A program made the position numbers and the translations under genes. DNA of 64,000 bases from an uncultured Eubacteriales bacterium (GTDB lineage Bacteria; Bacillota; Clostridia; Oscillospirales; CAG-272): assembly GCA_934373635.1 (NCBI GenBank), contig CAKROZ010000001.1, positions 186,001 to 250,000 of the forward strand, read 5' to 3'. Below, piece by piece: positions 25,439-35,037 of the stretch (its first letter is position 1; each line of letters begins with the position of its first letter). Below the pieces are notes generated by a model. It saw only the letters and a program-made list of their open reading frames with translations, was not told the origin of the DNA and did no database searches.

Positions 25439-26707
25439 ATGAAACTCAATTACAAGCGTACCATTCTCGTCGGTTTTGCCTTCTTTCTGATCTCGGCGTT
25501 CTGGCAGGCGTACGACACCATCGTCCCCCTGCTCCTGAAAGGAAAGTACGGCATCAACGAAGAAGCACTCTCGGGCTTCATCATGTCCCTCGATAACATT
25601 CTCGCCGTCTTTCTTTTGCCGATTTTCGGCTCCCTCTCCGACCGTACGGCGACCCGCTTCGGCAGGCGCACGCCCTATATCGTCTGCGGTACGGTCTGTG
25701 CGGCGGTAATGTTCTCGATCCTCGGCATCATCGGTGAGCTCTGGCTCTTCATCCTTCTTCTGCTCGTCACTCTGCTTTCGATGGCGACCTTCCGCTCTCC
25801 CGCCGTGGCGCTCATGCCCGACGTGACGCCGAGGCCCCTGCGCTCGAAGGCGAACGCCGTCATCAACCTCATGGGCACGGCGGGCGGCATGATCGTGCTC
25901 GGTCTCGGTATCGTTTTTCATACGAATGCGGAAGGGAAGACCGATTTCACCGCGTACCTTGTCGCGGTCGCTATCGTGATGCTTCTCGCCCTCGCCGTCT
26001 TCCTTCTGACCGTCAAGGAAAAGAAGTGGAGCGAGGAAGCCGACGCGCAGAACGGCAAAGATACCGAAGCCGCGGCTCCGACCGAAAAACACACCCTCTC
26101 CTGCGGAGAGAAGATCTCGCTCGGGCTGATTCTCGCCTCGGTCGCTCTCTGGTACATCGGCTATAACGCCGTCACGTCGAAATTCACCGTATATACCTCT
26201 TACGTTCTCGAGGGTCTGCCCTATCAGGTGGCGCTCCTGACGGCGCAGGCGGCGGCAATCGTCGCCTTCATCCCCGTCGGTATCATCGCCTCGAAGGTCG
26301 GACGCAAGCGCACGATCCTGACGGGCGTTGCTCTTCTCGCCGTCGCGTTCTTTGCCGCCTCCTTCATCACCGTTGAGACCCCCGCCTTCCTCATGTACTT
26401 CCTCTTCGCTCTCGCCGGCATCGGTTGGGCGACCATCAATGTCAACTCCTTCCCCATGGTCGTGGAGCTCGCGGGTCACGGGGACGTCGGAAAATATACG
26501 GGCTATTATTACACCGCCTCGATGGCGGCACAGATCATCACACCGATCCTCTCGGGCTTGCTCGTGGATCTGTGCGGCTGGTGGATCTTCTTCCCCTATG
26601 CCGCCTTCTTCGTCACCTGCTCTTTTGTGACCATGCTGCTGACAAAACACGGAGATTCGAGACCGGAGAAGAAGTCCGCGCTCGAAAGCTTCGATGTGGA
26701 AGATTAA
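25439..26707 (+). CDS. Major facilitator superfamily transporter
   Basis: 422 residues with about 12 membrane helices and a cytoplasmic central loop (WSEEADAQNGKDTEAAAPTE). The loop between helices 2 and 3 reads GSLSDRTATRFGRRTPYIV, a G-x-x-x-D-R-x-x-x-x-x-GRR-x-P-Y form seen in glycoside/sugar symporters related to the GPH and sucrose carriers; the second copy is GIIASKVGRKRTIL. A sugar or glycoside substrate is plausible but not proven. The start is behind GGAAAGG. A GDPD gene follows 13 bp later. Confidence 0.85.
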   Translation: MKLNYKRTILVGFAFFLISAFWQAYDTIVPLLLKGKYGINEEALSGFIMSLDNILAVFLLPIFGSLSDRTATRFGRRTPYIVCGTVCAAVMFSILGIIGELWLFILLLLVTLLSMATFRSPAVALMPDVTPRPLRSKANAVINLMGTAGGMIVLGLGIVFHTNAEGKTDFTAYLVAVAIVMLLALAVFLLTVKEKKWSEEADAQNGKDTEAAAPTEKHTLSCGEKISLGLILASVALWYIGYNAVTSKFTVYTSYVLEGLPYQVALLTAQAAAIVAFIPVGIIASKVGRKRTILTGVALLAVAFFAASFITVETPAFLMYFLFALAGIGWATINVNSFPMVVELAGHGDVGKYTGYYYTASMAAQIITPILSGLLVDLCGWWIFFPYAAFFVTCSFVTMLLTKHGDSRPEKKSALESFDVED

Positions 26708-26720
26708 CGGAGAATACAAT

Positions 26721-27590
26721 ATGGAAACCCTTTTTATCATCCTGATCGTTGTCCTCGCCCTTCTTTTGGCGATCCTTCTTCTCGTGCCGTTCCTTATCTA
26801 CCCCGGCAAGCGCCGCGAGGGGATGCGGGAATTTTCGAATGTCCTCTTTGCGCACCGCGGCTTGCACGACGAGCTGCACGCGGAGAACTCTCTCTCCGCC
26901 TTCGCCCGCGCCGTCGAGCACGGCTACGGCATCGAGCTTGACGTCCGCCTGTCGGAGGACGGTACTCTCGTCGTCTTCCATGATGACACCCTTGATCGCG
27001 TCGCGGGCGTGTCGGGGCGCGTCAGGGACTTTTCCGCCGAGGCGCTCGCGCGGATGTCCCTTTCGGGCACGGGGGAGGGGATCCCCACCTTCCGCGAGGT
27101 TCTCGACCTCGTGGACGGGCGCGTCCCCCTTCTCGTGGAGATCAAGGAGGACGCGGGCGACAGCAAGGTCAGCGAAAAGACCGCCGAAATGCTCGCCTCC
27201 TACCGCGGCCCCTTCGTGATCGAGTCCTTCAATCCGCTCTCTCTTGCGAGGATCCGTCACCTTCTGCCCGAGGTCTACCGCGGACAGCTCTCCGACCGCT
27301 TCACGCGGGAGAAGCAGTACAGAAAGCCGATGTACGCCCTTCTCGAGATGTTCCTTCTGAACTTCCGCGCCCGCCCCGATTTCATTGCGTATCGCTTTGA
27401 CGAGGTGCGTTTCTTCCCCTTGCGCCTTCTGCGCGCCCTCTTCCCCCGCCCGATGTTCGCCTATACCGTGAAGAGCGAGGAGGAGGAGCATTTTTCCCGC
27501 GCTCACGGCTTCGACACCGTGATCTTCGAGCAATATCTCCCGAAAAAAGAAACGGAGGACAAGCCCGCCTCCGATAAGGACTCTTTATGA
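26721..27590 (+). CDS. Membrane-anchored glycerophosphodiester phosphodiesterase
   Basis: 289 residues. One N-terminal membrane helix (FIILIVVLALLLAILLLVPFL) anchors the enzyme. The GDPD TIM barrel shows FAHRGLHDELHAENSLSAF (catalytic His and Arg-Gly-Leu), GIELDVRLSEDGTLVVFHDD (metal-binding Glu/Asp, second catalytic His) and LLVEIKE. Hydrolyses glycerophosphodiesters to glycerol-3-phosphate and an alcohol. The start is 26721, after ACGGAGA, not the in-frame ATG inside the MFS gene. Its last 4 bp overlap the next gene. Confidence 0.92.
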   Translation: METLFIILIVVLALLLAILLLVPFLIYPGKRREGMREFSNVLFAHRGLHDELHAENSLSAFARAVEHGYGIELDVRLSEDGTLVVFHDDTLDRVAGVSGRVRDFSAEALARMSLSGTGEGIPTFREVLDLVDGRVPLLVEIKEDAGDSKVSEKTAEMLASYRGPFVIESFNPLSLARIRHLLPEVYRGQLSDRFTREKQYRKPMYALLEMFLLNFRARPDFIAYRFDEVRFFPLRLLRALFPRPMFAYTVKSEEEEHFSRAHGFDTVIFEQYLPKKETEDKPASDKDSL

Positions 27591-28720
27591 AGCTTACCCT
27601 CGTTGCCACCTGCCTTTTCGGACTCGAGCACCTTCTCGGCGAGGAGATCGACGCGCTCGGCTATGAGCGGATCTCCACCATCGACGGACGCGTCACCTTT
27701 GCCGCGGACGAGGAGGGGGTCGCGCTTTCCAACGTCTTTTTGCGCTATGCCGAGCGGGTCTACATCCGCGTCGGCGGCTTTCACGCCGAGACCTTCGACG
27801 AGCTCTTCGAAGGGACGCGTGCCCTGCCGTGGTCTGCCTTTATCGGCAGGGAGGACGCCTTCCCCGTCAAGGGACATTCGATCAAGTCCCGCCTAACTTC
27901 AATCCCCGACTGCCAGTCTATCATAAAGAAGGCGGTCGTCACCTCTCTCGGTGCGGTGTACGGCATAACCCGCTTCCCCGAGAGCGGTGTCAAATATCAA
28001 ATCGAATTCTTCCTTCTCGGCGACGAGGCGACCCTGATGATCGACACCTCGGGCGTCCCGCTGCATAAGCGGGGGTATCGCAGGGAGGCGAACGCCGCCC
28101 CCATCCGCGAGACGCTCGCCGCCGCCATCGCGGCAATTTCCCGCCCGCGGGAGGAGGTTCTTTTCTGGGATCCCATGTGCGGGAGTGGCACCATCGCCGT
28201 CGAGGCAGCCATGCTGATGAACCGTGTTGCTCCGGGGAAGAACCGTGCCTTTGCCGCCGAGGCGTTTCCCTTCATCGGCGAGAAGTTTTTCCGCCTCGCA
28301 AGGGAAGAGGCGCGGGAAGGGGAGCTTCACTCCTCCTTTGAGGTTTATGCCTCGGATATCGATCCCGCGGCGGTGGAGCTCACCATCAGGAACGCAAAGC
28401 AGGCGAGCGTCAATCACGCGATCCGCGTATTCCGCGCGGATTGTCGCGAGATCTCTGCGCCCGGCAGACGGGGGACGATCGTCACGAACCCGCCTTACGG
28501 CGAGCGACTCATGACGCTACGTGAGGTCGAGGTTCTCTACCGCGAGATGGGGGCGCATTTTCGCTCTCTTGCCCCGTGGCAGGTGTATGTCATCACCTCA
28601 CACGAGGGCTTCGAACGCCTGTACGGCAAGCGCGCCGATAAGGTGAGAAAACTCTATAACGGTATGATCCCCTGCTATCTCTATCAATACTTCAAAAACG
28701 AAACACAGGAGAAAAAGTAA
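27587..28720 (+). CDS. THUMP-domain class I RNA methyltransferase (RlmL/YpsC type)
   Basis: 377 residues. An N-terminal THUMP region (about 45-160) precedes a Rossmann methyltransferase: VLFWDPMCGSGTIAVEAAML binds SAM and VTNPPYGERLM is the N6-adenine/N2-guanine catalytic motif. Relatives methylate guanine or adenine N positions in 23S rRNA; the target here is not determinable. ATGA overlap with the GDPD gene indicates translational coupling. Confidence 0.9.
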   Translation: MKLTLVATCLFGLEHLLGEEIDALGYERISTIDGRVTFAADEEGVALSNVFLRYAERVYIRVGGFHAETFDELFEGTRALPWSAFIGREDAFPVKGHSIKSRLTSIPDCQSIIKKAVVTSLGAVYGITRFPESGVKYQIEFFLLGDEATLMIDTSGVPLHKRGYRREANAAPIRETLAAAIAAISRPREEVLFWDPMCGSGTIAVEAAMLMNRVAPGKNRAFAAEAFPFIGEKFFRLAREEAREGELHSSFEVYASDIDPAAVELTIRNAKQASVNHAIRVFRADCREISAPGRRGTIVTNPPYGERLMTLREVEVLYREMGAHFRSLAPWQVYVITSHEGFERLYGKRADKVRKLYNGMIPCYLYQYFKNETQEKK

Positions 28721-28990
28721 ATATTTTTTAGCAAAACAGCCGATTTGAAAGATAAGATCCGTTCGAAGCGGCTGCTTTGTTTTGCCAAAGCAGTGAAAGA
28801 AGAAAAGAAGCCTGAGGCAAATTCCCATTTCGGAATTCCTCATCCGATGACGATGAACAAAGAGGATCTTTTCTCGGAATTTCTCGTCCTACGATAGGTA
28901 ACGAGGGATGAGCTTTTTCTTCAAATGGCGAATTTTTTATCCCGGATTTTCTTTTTTTTGCAAGGAATCTTTTGCTTCGTAAAGTTTTTG
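28721..28990. other. Intergenic stretch without a gene
   Basis: Contains a perfect 8-bp hairpin CTGCTTTG/CAAAGCAG (28772-28793) and an outer imperfect pairing of AGCAAAACAGCCG with CGGCTGCTTTGTTTTGC. No T-tract follows, so termination here is weak at best. No open frame with family support on either strand. Confidence 0.6.
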
Positions 28991-29019
28991 TTGACTTGTG
29001 TCATATTTTGTGATATACT
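28991..29019 (+). promoter_or_regulatory. Promoter of the HTH-fakA-degV operon
   Basis: TTGACT (28991-28996), 17-bp spacer, TATACT (29014-29019). The GTG start of the HTH gene is 37 bp downstream. Confidence 0.85.
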
Positions 29020-29055
29020 GTGTCGTGGAATGTTCACAGAAAGGAAGAAAAAACC

Positions 29056-29295
29056 GTGAGATCACCGTCGGATACGGAACAGAAAATTTCATACGATAAG
29101 CTCTGGCACCTTCTGACCGAGCGGAAAATGAAGAAGAAGGACTTGCAGGAAAAGACGCATTTAAGCTCTGCCGTGATTGCCAAGCTCGGGAAGAATCTGC
29201 CCGTTCACCTTGTCACCCTCGTGAAGATCTGTGATGTTCTCCATTGCAATCTTTTCGATATTGTGGAGATGAAACAGCCAATCAAGGCAAACTGA
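29056..29295 (+). CDS. Small Cro/C1-type helix-turn-helix regulator
   Basis: 79 residues from GTG 29056, behind AAAGGAAGAAA; the ATG at 29020 lies on the -10 box and cannot be the start. ISYDKLWHLLTERKMKKKDL, then LSSAVIAKLGKNLPVHLVTL and VLHCNLFDIVEM match the YozG-like HTH_26 family, small DNA-binding proteins with a characteristic KLGKN turn. Located 15 bp before fakA, with which it shares a promoter, so it may autoregulate the lipid operon. The target is unknown. Confidence 0.85.
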   Translation: MRSPSDTEQKISYDKLWHLLTERKMKKKDLQEKTHLSSAVIAKLGKNLPVHLVTLVKICDVLHCNLFDIVEMKQPIKAN

Positions 29296-29310
29296 ACTTT
29301 CGGAGGCTTT

Positions 29311-30987
29311 ATGCAGACAACGACCATCGGCGGCAGAGAATTCGCCGAGATGCTACGCGGCGGCGCAAGCAAGCTCGCCGTCCACAGAACAGACGTTAAC
29401 GACCTGAATGTCTTTCCCATCCCGGACGGGGACACGGGAGACAATATGCTGATGACCTTCGGCTCGGGTGCCGAAGCGGCAAAGGACGCGGGTGAGCGCC
29501 TTGCCGAGAAGGCGGGCGCCGCGGCGCGCGGGATGCTTCTCGGTGCGAGAGGAAACTCGGGCGTGATCCTCTCCCGCATTTTCTCGGGGATTACCAAGGA
29601 GTTTTCCGAGCTGGAAAGCGCGGACAGCAAAGACCTGATGCGCGGAATGAGCGCGGGGGTGAGCGAAGCCTACGGCGCGGTCTCGGTCCCCGTCGAGGGG
29701 ACGATCCTGACCGTCTTCCGCGATGCCGTCACCTATGCGAACGCACGGGCGGAGGAGCACCGCGGTGACATCAACGCGTATTTTGACGATCTTCTCTCGG
29801 AGATGGAGCGCTCGCTCGAGCGGACGCCGACCCTTCTCCCCGTCCTCTCGGAGGCGGGCGTCGTCGACAGCGGCGGCGCGGGACTTCTCTATATTTTTGA
29901 AGGAATGAGGGACGCCTTGCTCGGTGAGACGGCAGAGTCGTTTGGCGAGTTGCCGGGCGTACATGCGGCGAGCGCGCCGGATCTTTCTCTCTTCGGACCC
30001 GACAGCACATTGGAATACGGCTATTGCACCGAATTTCTTCTTCGCCTCCAGAATGTGAAGATCGAGATCGACGCCTTCGATACCGACGCTCTGACAAGAG
30101 AGCTCGAGGGCTTCGGCGGGGAGAGCATCGTCGCCTTCCGCGAGGGGAGCATCGTCAAGGTACACGTACACACGAAGTGCCCGGGAGAAATTCTCACGCA
30201 CTGTCAGAAATACGGAGAATTTCTCACACTGAAAATTGAAAATATGACCCTTCAGCATCACGGCGCCGTGGAGCGCGGGGACAACGCGCAGGCGACCCTC
30301 GCGAAGAGCGCCGCGAAGAAGAAGCGCAAGAAGACGGGGACGGTCGCCGTCGCCGCGGGAGAGGGACTGCGCGATACCTTCCTCTCGCTCGGCACCGATG
30401 CCGTCGTGGACGGAGGGCAGAGCATGAACCCTTCCGCGTCCGACTTTCTCGATGCCTTCCGTGAGACGAACGCCGAGCGCATCTTCGTCTTCCCGAACAA
30501 CGGCAATGTCATTCTGACCGCGAAGCAGGCGGCAGAGCTTTACGACGATGCCAAGGTCATCGTCATTCCGACGCATACCGTCGGAGAGGGGTACGTCGCG
30601 CTTTCCATGATGGACACCGAGGCGGACGCGGAGGAGATCGTCGCCGCCGCGACGGAGACTGCCGCCGCCGTCATTACGGGGTGCGTCTCCCGCGCGAGCC
30701 GCGATGCCGACGCGGGCGCGGTCTGCGTTCATTCGGGGGACTTCATCGGCTTCGTCGGGGATGACATCCGCGCCGACCGTGCGACGAGAAACGAGGCGGC
30801 ACTCGCCCTTGCCGAGACGCTTCCGATCGCGGACTGCGGCGCCATGCTGTTGCTCGTCGGCACCGACGCGTCGGAGGAGGAGGCGCAGACGCTTTGCCGC
30901 GCGCTCGAGAAGACCTATCCGCATACCGAGTTTATCATGATTAACGGCGGTCAGCCTGTTTATGATTATATGTTGGTTTTGGAATAA
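29311..30987 (+). CDS. fakA: Fatty acid kinase catalytic subunit (DAK2 domain, YloV/FakA)
   Basis: 558 residues. The N-terminal DhaL (DAK2) kinase domain has the metal/ATP site NVFPIPDGDTGDNM (Asp39, Asp41, Asp44) and GARGNSGVILSRIF; the middle has GVVDSGGAGLLYIFEG; the C-terminal half is the DegV-like FakA-C region (FPNNGNVILTAKQAAELY, VIPTHTVGEGYVALSMM). Phosphorylates a fatty acid presented by a DegV/FakB partner to give acyl-phosphate. The DegV gene follows 22 bp downstream, and plsX and acpP follow further on, which makes the assignment strong. Confidence 0.95.
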   Translation: MQTTTIGGREFAEMLRGGASKLAVHRTDVNDLNVFPIPDGDTGDNMLMTFGSGAEAAKDAGERLAEKAGAAARGMLLGARGNSGVILSRIFSGITKEFSELESADSKDLMRGMSAGVSEAYGAVSVPVEGTILTVFRDAVTYANARAEEHRGDINAYFDDLLSEMERSLERTPTLLPVLSEAGVVDSGGAGLLYIFEGMRDALLGETAESFGELPGVHAASAPDLSLFGPDSTLEYGYCTEFLLRLQNVKIEIDAFDTDALTRELEGFGGESIVAFREGSIVKVHVHTKCPGEILTHCQKYGEFLTLKIENMTLQHHGAVERGDNAQATLAKSAAKKKRKKTGTVAVAAGEGLRDTFLSLGTDAVVDGGQSMNPSASDFLDAFRETNAERIFVFPNNGNVILTAKQAAELYDDAKVIVIPTHTVGEGYVALSMMDTEADAEEIVAAATETAAAVITGCVSRASRDADAGAVCVHSGDFIGFVGDDIRADRATRNEAALALAETLPIADCGAMLLLVGTDASEEEAQTLCRALEKTYPHTEFIMINGGQPVYDYMLVLE

Positions 30988-31009
30988 AAAGAAAGGATTT
31001 TGGAAAGAA

Positions 31010-31876
31010 ATGCTTACATTATTCACGGATACCGATACCGATATCACGCCGAAACTTGCGAAGGAGTACGGCTATCACCTGATCTCCATGCCCTATGCCG
31101 TGGACGGAAAGCTCGTCTTCCCGTATGAGAACGAGGAGGAGATCGACCTGCACGCGTTCTACGAGATGTTGCGTGCGGGCACAATCCCGACGACGAGCGG
31201 ACTCTCCGCCGAGCGGTATAAGGAATACTTCCGCCCCGAGTTTGAGGCGGGCAACGACATTCTCTACGTCCACTTTTCCGCCGCGATGTCGGGCACCTTC
31301 GACGCCATGCGCGAGGCGCTCGCCGACCTCTTGAAGGAATTCCCCGAGCGGAAATTCTACGGGGTCGATACCAAGGGCATCACCATTGTTTCCTACCTCG
31401 TCGTCCGTGAGATCGGCGATATGTTCCTCGCGGGCAAGAGCGCGGAGGAGATCATGGCATGGGCGGATCGCGAGATCGACTGCTTCTCCCAGTATTTCTT
31501 CGCCGACGATCTGAAATTCTTCCGCAGAAGCGGCAGAGTGAGCGGCATCTCCGCCACGATGGGCACCCTGCTCGGCATCCGTCCCATCATCTACATGAAC
31601 GCAGAAGGTAAGATGGTCAGCCACTCGAAGGAGAGGGGCAGAGAGCGCGCCCTCGCCCGTCTCGTCTCCTTTATGGAGGAGATGGGGGACGACCTCACCT
31701 CGCACAGAGTCATCATCGGTCACACCGATGCGCCCGAGCTCGCCGAGGAGCTTGAAAGCATGATCTGCGAGCGCTTCGGAAATCTGAACATCGAGATCGT
31801 CTGCACCAACCCCACCGCGGGCAGTCACTGCGGACCGAACGGTGTCGGCGTCGCCTTCCACTCAAAGCACAGATAA
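31010..31876 (+). CDS. DegV family fatty-acid-binding protein (FakB-like)
   Basis: 288 residues from ATG 31010. LFTDTDTDITPKLAKEYG and PTTSGLSAERYKEYF are the positions of the family's fatty-acid carboxylate-binding Ser/Thr residues; ADDLKFFRRSGRVSG and SHCGPNGVGVAFH close the two-domain DegV fold. FakB proteins hold a fatty acid while FakA phosphorylates it. Odd detail: the usual TDSTSDL reads TDTDTDI. Cotranscribed with fakA. A 191-bp gap with no supported gene follows. Confidence 0.92.
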   Translation: MLTLFTDTDTDITPKLAKEYGYHLISMPYAVDGKLVFPYENEEEIDLHAFYEMLRAGTIPTTSGLSAERYKEYFRPEFEAGNDILYVHFSAAMSGTFDAMREALADLLKEFPERKFYGVDTKGITIVSYLVVREIGDMFLAGKSAEEIMAWADREIDCFSQYFFADDLKFFRRSGRVSGISATMGTLLGIRPIIYMNAEGKMVSHSKERGRERALARLVSFMEEMGDDLTSHRVIIGHTDAPELAEELESMICERFGNLNIEIVCTNPTAGSHCGPNGVGVAFHSKHR

Positions 31877-32067
31877 AGAAGCCCGCCGTTATCGCATCTT
31901 TCGGGACATACGGGAAAGCCCGTGCCCGTATCGGGATGCGGAGAAACCGCGCGCATCGCGCGTATCCGAAACGAGAGAAAAGGCAAGACATTCGCACCGC
32001 GTCCGAACGGATAAAGGACGTATGCTTTTGTCATAAAAACACAAAAAGAAAAGAGTTGTTTGCATAA

Positions 32068-33201
32068 ATGGTAGAAATACTCCCCGTCACCACAAAAAAG
32101 CAACAGAAAGAATTTTTGAATTTTCCCCTGCGCCTTTATCGGGATAACCCGTATTTTGCGCCCCCGCTCTACATGGACGAGAAGAAGATCTTCCGCCCCG
32201 ATTACGTCTATCACGACACCTGCGAGACGGGCTACTTTCTCGCGGTGCGCGACGGCGTGACGGTCGGACGCATCGGCGCCATTCTCCAGAAGGCATCGAA
32301 CCTCAAAACGGGAGAAAAGCGCGTGCGCTTTACCCGCTTTGACGCGATCGATGACAAAGAGGTGGCGCGTGCCCTTTTCGACGCCGTCGAGACCTTCGCG
32401 CGCGAGCACGGGATGGACACCGTGTGCGGGCCGCTCGGCTTTTCCGACCTCGAGCGGGAGGGACTTCTCATCGAGGGTTTTGACGAGCTCTCCACTTTTG
32501 AGGAGCAGTACAACGCCGAGTATTACGGCGCGCTGATCGAAGCCTGCGGCTACGGGAAAGAGGTGGACTGGCTCGAGCGTAAGGTCTACGCCGCCGATCC
32601 CGCCGAAGAGGAGGAGATGCGGAAGGTCGCCGATTTCGTGATGAAGCGTTACAAACTCCGCTTCGGCGAGGCGAAGAACACGAAGGAATTTCTCGCCCGC
32701 TATGCCGAGGGCTTCTTCCATCTGCTCGACATCGGCTACGACGAGCTGTACGGCACCGTTCCCTTTACCGACGGCATGAAGAAGATGATGATCGACAACT
32801 TCAATCTCATCATCGATATGAAGCACGTCGCCGTCGTCGTGGACGAGGAGGAAAAGGTCGTCTGCCTCGGCATCTGCTTCCCCTCGCTGACAAAGGCGCT
32901 TCAGAAGTCGGGCGGACGCCTGACGCCCGCGGCGCTGATCCGCGTCCTTCGCGCCATCCGAAAGCCGAAGATCCTCGATCTCGGTCTGATCGCCGTCGAC
33001 CCCGCCTATCTCAACCGCGGCGTCAACGCCATCATGACGGCAGAGCTGATGCGGATGCTCCGCTCGGACGGCATCGAATACGCCGAGACCAACCTTTGCC
33101 TCGAAGACAACTATGCCATTCAGAATATGTGGAAGCGCTTTCACTGCGTACAGCATAAACGCCGCCGCGCTTACGTGAAGCGTCTGGAGGAAACGAAATG
33201 A
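32068..33201 (+). CDS. GNAT-fold N-acyltransferase-like protein
   Basis: 377 residues. The N-terminal part has FPLRLYRDNPYFAPPLYMDE, typical of a long GNAT-superfamily group annotated only as N-acetyltransferase-like; residues about 60-130 and 265-377 carry the acyltransferase fold (FLAVRDGVTVGRIGAILQK; LDLGLIAVDPAYLNRGVNAI as the cofactor-binding region). Substrate unknown. It overlaps plsX by 4 bp and belongs to the lipid operon, so an acyl-ACP or lipid substrate is a fair inference but not shown. Start at ATG 32068; the ribosome binding site is weak. Confidence 0.75.
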   Translation: MVEILPVTTKKQQKEFLNFPLRLYRDNPYFAPPLYMDEKKIFRPDYVYHDTCETGYFLAVRDGVTVGRIGAILQKASNLKTGEKRVRFTRFDAIDDKEVARALFDAVETFAREHGMDTVCGPLGFSDLEREGLLIEGFDELSTFEEQYNAEYYGALIEACGYGKEVDWLERKVYAADPAEEEEMRKVADFVMKRYKLRFGEAKNTKEFLARYAEGFFHLLDIGYDELYGTVPFTDGMKKMMIDNFNLIIDMKHVAVVVDEEEKVVCLGICFPSLTKALQKSGGRLTPAALIRVLRAIRKPKILDLGLIAVDPAYLNRGVNAIMTAELMRMLRSDGIEYAETNLCLEDNYAIQNMWKRFHCVQHKRRRAYVKRLEETK

Positions 33202-34226
33202 TCCGCATTGCCGTAGACTGCCTCGGCGGTGACCGCAGTCCCGTCGCCAATATCGACGGTGCGTTGCTCGCGCTCGAAACGCATCCCGACCTCGTGACGG
33301 TGCTGTTCGGGGAGGAGCATACCATCCGCACCTGTCTTTCCGAAAAGAAAAACGTACCCCTCGACCGCATCGAGATTGTGAACGCGCCCGAGGCGGTGAG
33401 CGGTGAGGATGCGCCGATCGACGCCATCCGCATGAAGAAGTCTTCCTCGATGATCTCGGCGATCCGCGCCCTGCGCGAGGATGACACGCTCTCGGCGCTC
33501 GTCTCCTGCGGGGCGACGGGCGTGCTCGTCGGTGCGGCGATCCTCCGCATCGGCAGAGTGGAGGGGGTGCGCCGTCCGCCCTTCTGCCCGATCCTCCCGA
33601 CGATGAACGGCGGGATCGTCGGCGTCTGTGACAGCGGTGCGAACGTGGAGACCACGGCGGAGGGACTGCTTCAGAATGCGATTCTCGGTACCGCCTACCT
33701 CGAGTGCGCCTACGGCATTGAACGCCCGCGCGTCGCGCTTCTCAATGTCGGCACCGAATCCGAGAAGGGAGACGACCTCCGACGCGAGGCGTATGCGCTT
33801 CTTTCGGGTGCCGAGGGACTGAATTTTGTCGGCAATATGGAGAGCCGCGACCTCCTTTCCGGCAAATACGACCTCGTTGTATGCGACGGCTTCTCGGGCA
33901 ACGTTCTTGTGAAGAGCACCGAGGGCGCCTGCCTCGAAATGCTGAAAAAGCTGAAACGGGACATCGCCTCTTCCTTCCTCTATAAGCTCGGCGCCCTCTT
34001 TCTCTATCCCATGTTCATGAAGGAAAAGAAATTCATGAACTATCAGAATTACGGAGGCAGCGTCCTGCTCGGACTCGATAAGGTCATCGTGAAGGGACAC
34101 GGCAGCAGCAGTGCAAACGCCGTCGCCGTCTCGATCGACCTTGCCTATCGCATGATCGATCAAAACCTGAATGAAAAAATCGCCGTCGCCCTTGCCGCGA
34201 CGCAAAAGGAGAACGAAAATGTTTGA
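33198..34226 (+). CDS. plsX: Phosphate acyltransferase PlsX
   Basis: 342 residues. IRIAVDCLGGDRSPVANIDG, LVSCGATGVLVGAAIL and LLNVGTESEKGDDLRREAY are the PlsX landmarks, with VCDGFSGNVLVKSTEGACLE near the C-terminus. Interconverts acyl-ACP and acyl-phosphate, the donor for PlsY in phosphatidic acid synthesis. It is translationally coupled to both neighbours: ATGA overlap with the GNAT gene and an 8-bp overlap with acpP. No plsY or fab genes are visible. Confidence 0.96.
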   Translation: MIRIAVDCLGGDRSPVANIDGALLALETHPDLVTVLFGEEHTIRTCLSEKKNVPLDRIEIVNAPEAVSGEDAPIDAIRMKKSSSMISAIRALREDDTLSALVSCGATGVLVGAAILRIGRVEGVRRPPFCPILPTMNGGIVGVCDSGANVETTAEGLLQNAILGTAYLECAYGIERPRVALLNVGTESEKGDDLRREAYALLSGAEGLNFVGNMESRDLLSGKYDLVVCDGFSGNVLVKSTEGACLEMLKKLKRDIASSFLYKLGALFLYPMFMKEKKFMNYQNYGGSVLLGLDKVIVKGHGSSSANAVAVSIDLAYRMIDQNLNEKIAVALAATQKENENV

Positions 34227-34440
34227 AAAAGTCAAAGAATTGTTGGCAAAACAGCTGAAAAAGGATCCTGCCGTGATCACGCTCGACTCTTCCATTAAGG
34301 GAGATCTCGGCGCGGATTCCGTCGATATTCTTCAACTTCTCATGACGCTGGAGGAAGAGCAGGGGATCATCATTCCCGACGAGCGCCTTGCGAAATTCGT
34401 CACCGTCGGCGACATCGTCCGCTATCTCGAGAGCCTTTGA
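34219..34440 (+). CDS. acpP: Acyl carrier protein
   Basis: 73 residues. The phosphopantetheine Ser34 sits in GADSVDIL (the common form is GADSLD), followed by the acidic helix TLEEEQGIIIPDE. Start at ATG 34219 behind AAAAGGAG inside the end of plsX. Carries acyl chains for PlsX and fatty acid synthesis. The plsX-acpP pair is widespread in Firmicutes. Confidence 0.95.
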   Translation: MFEKVKELLAKQLKKDPAVITLDSSIKGDLGADSVDILQLLMTLEEEQGIIIPDERLAKFVTVGDIVRYLESL

Positions 34441-34463
34441 TTTTTCTGCGGTAAGGAGGGACC

Positions 34464-35024
34464 ATGCCGAATTTTACGAAACAGGCGATCAAAGCCTCCT
34501 TTATCAAGCTGCTGGAGGAGCGACCCATCTCGCAGGTCAGCGTCCGCATGATTTGTGAGGATTGCGGCATCAACCGCAATTCCTTCTACTATCATTATAG
34601 GGACATTCCGGCACTGATCGAGGAGATCGTCAAAGAGAACACCGAGACCGTCATAGAAAAATATCCGACCGTGCGCTCTCTCGACGACTGTCTTTCCGAC
34701 GTGTTCTGCTTTTTGCTCGCGCATAAGAAGGCGATCTATCATATCTACAATTCCGTCAACCGTGAGATTTATGACCGGTATCTGATGCGGCTTTGCGAGT
34801 ATATCATCGAAAGCTACGTCACCGCGGTCTTTGCCGATGTGGAAATCCCGACGGAGGATCGTGCGACCGTGATCCGCTTTTTCAAGTGCGAGGTCTTCGG
34901 GCTTTCCTCCGACTGGATTATGAACGGGATGCACGAGGAGGCGGTGAAGGAGATCTTCCGCATCACGAAGGTGTGTCGCGGACTTTCGGACGACCTCATC
35001 GCGAGGATCCGAGAACAAAAATGA
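34464..35024 (+). CDS. TetR-family transcriptional regulator
   Basis: 186 residues. N-terminal helix-turn-helix: FIKLLEERPISQVSVRMICEDCGINRNSFYYHYRDIPALIEEI. The C-terminal ligand domain (about 60-180) is all-helical, with FLLAHKKAIYHIYNSVNRE as in the TetR_C_33 group. AAGGAGGGACC precedes the ATG. Cotranscribed with plsX-acpP, and a terminator follows before the MMPL gene. It is the likely regulator of the adjacent transporter pair and may sense an acyl compound; the ligand and operator are not identified. Confidence 0.88.
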   Translation: MPNFTKQAIKASFIKLLEERPISQVSVRMICEDCGINRNSFYYHYRDIPALIEEIVKENTETVIEKYPTVRSLDDCLSDVFCFLLAHKKAIYHIYNSVNREIYDRYLMRLCEYIIESYVTAVFADVEIPTEDRATVIRFFKCEVFGLSSDWIMNGMHEEAVKEIFRITKVCRGLSDDLIARIREQK

Positions 35025-35037
35025 ATCGTTTTTTTCG

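Noticed and set aside
25346..26740. 464-codon minus-strand frame opposite the MFS gene
   Set aside because: Shadow frame; the MFS gene has promoter, RBS and twelve helices.
29353..31047. 564-codon minus-strand frame opposite fakA
   Set aside because: Shadow of fakA; low-complexity basic/acidic composition.
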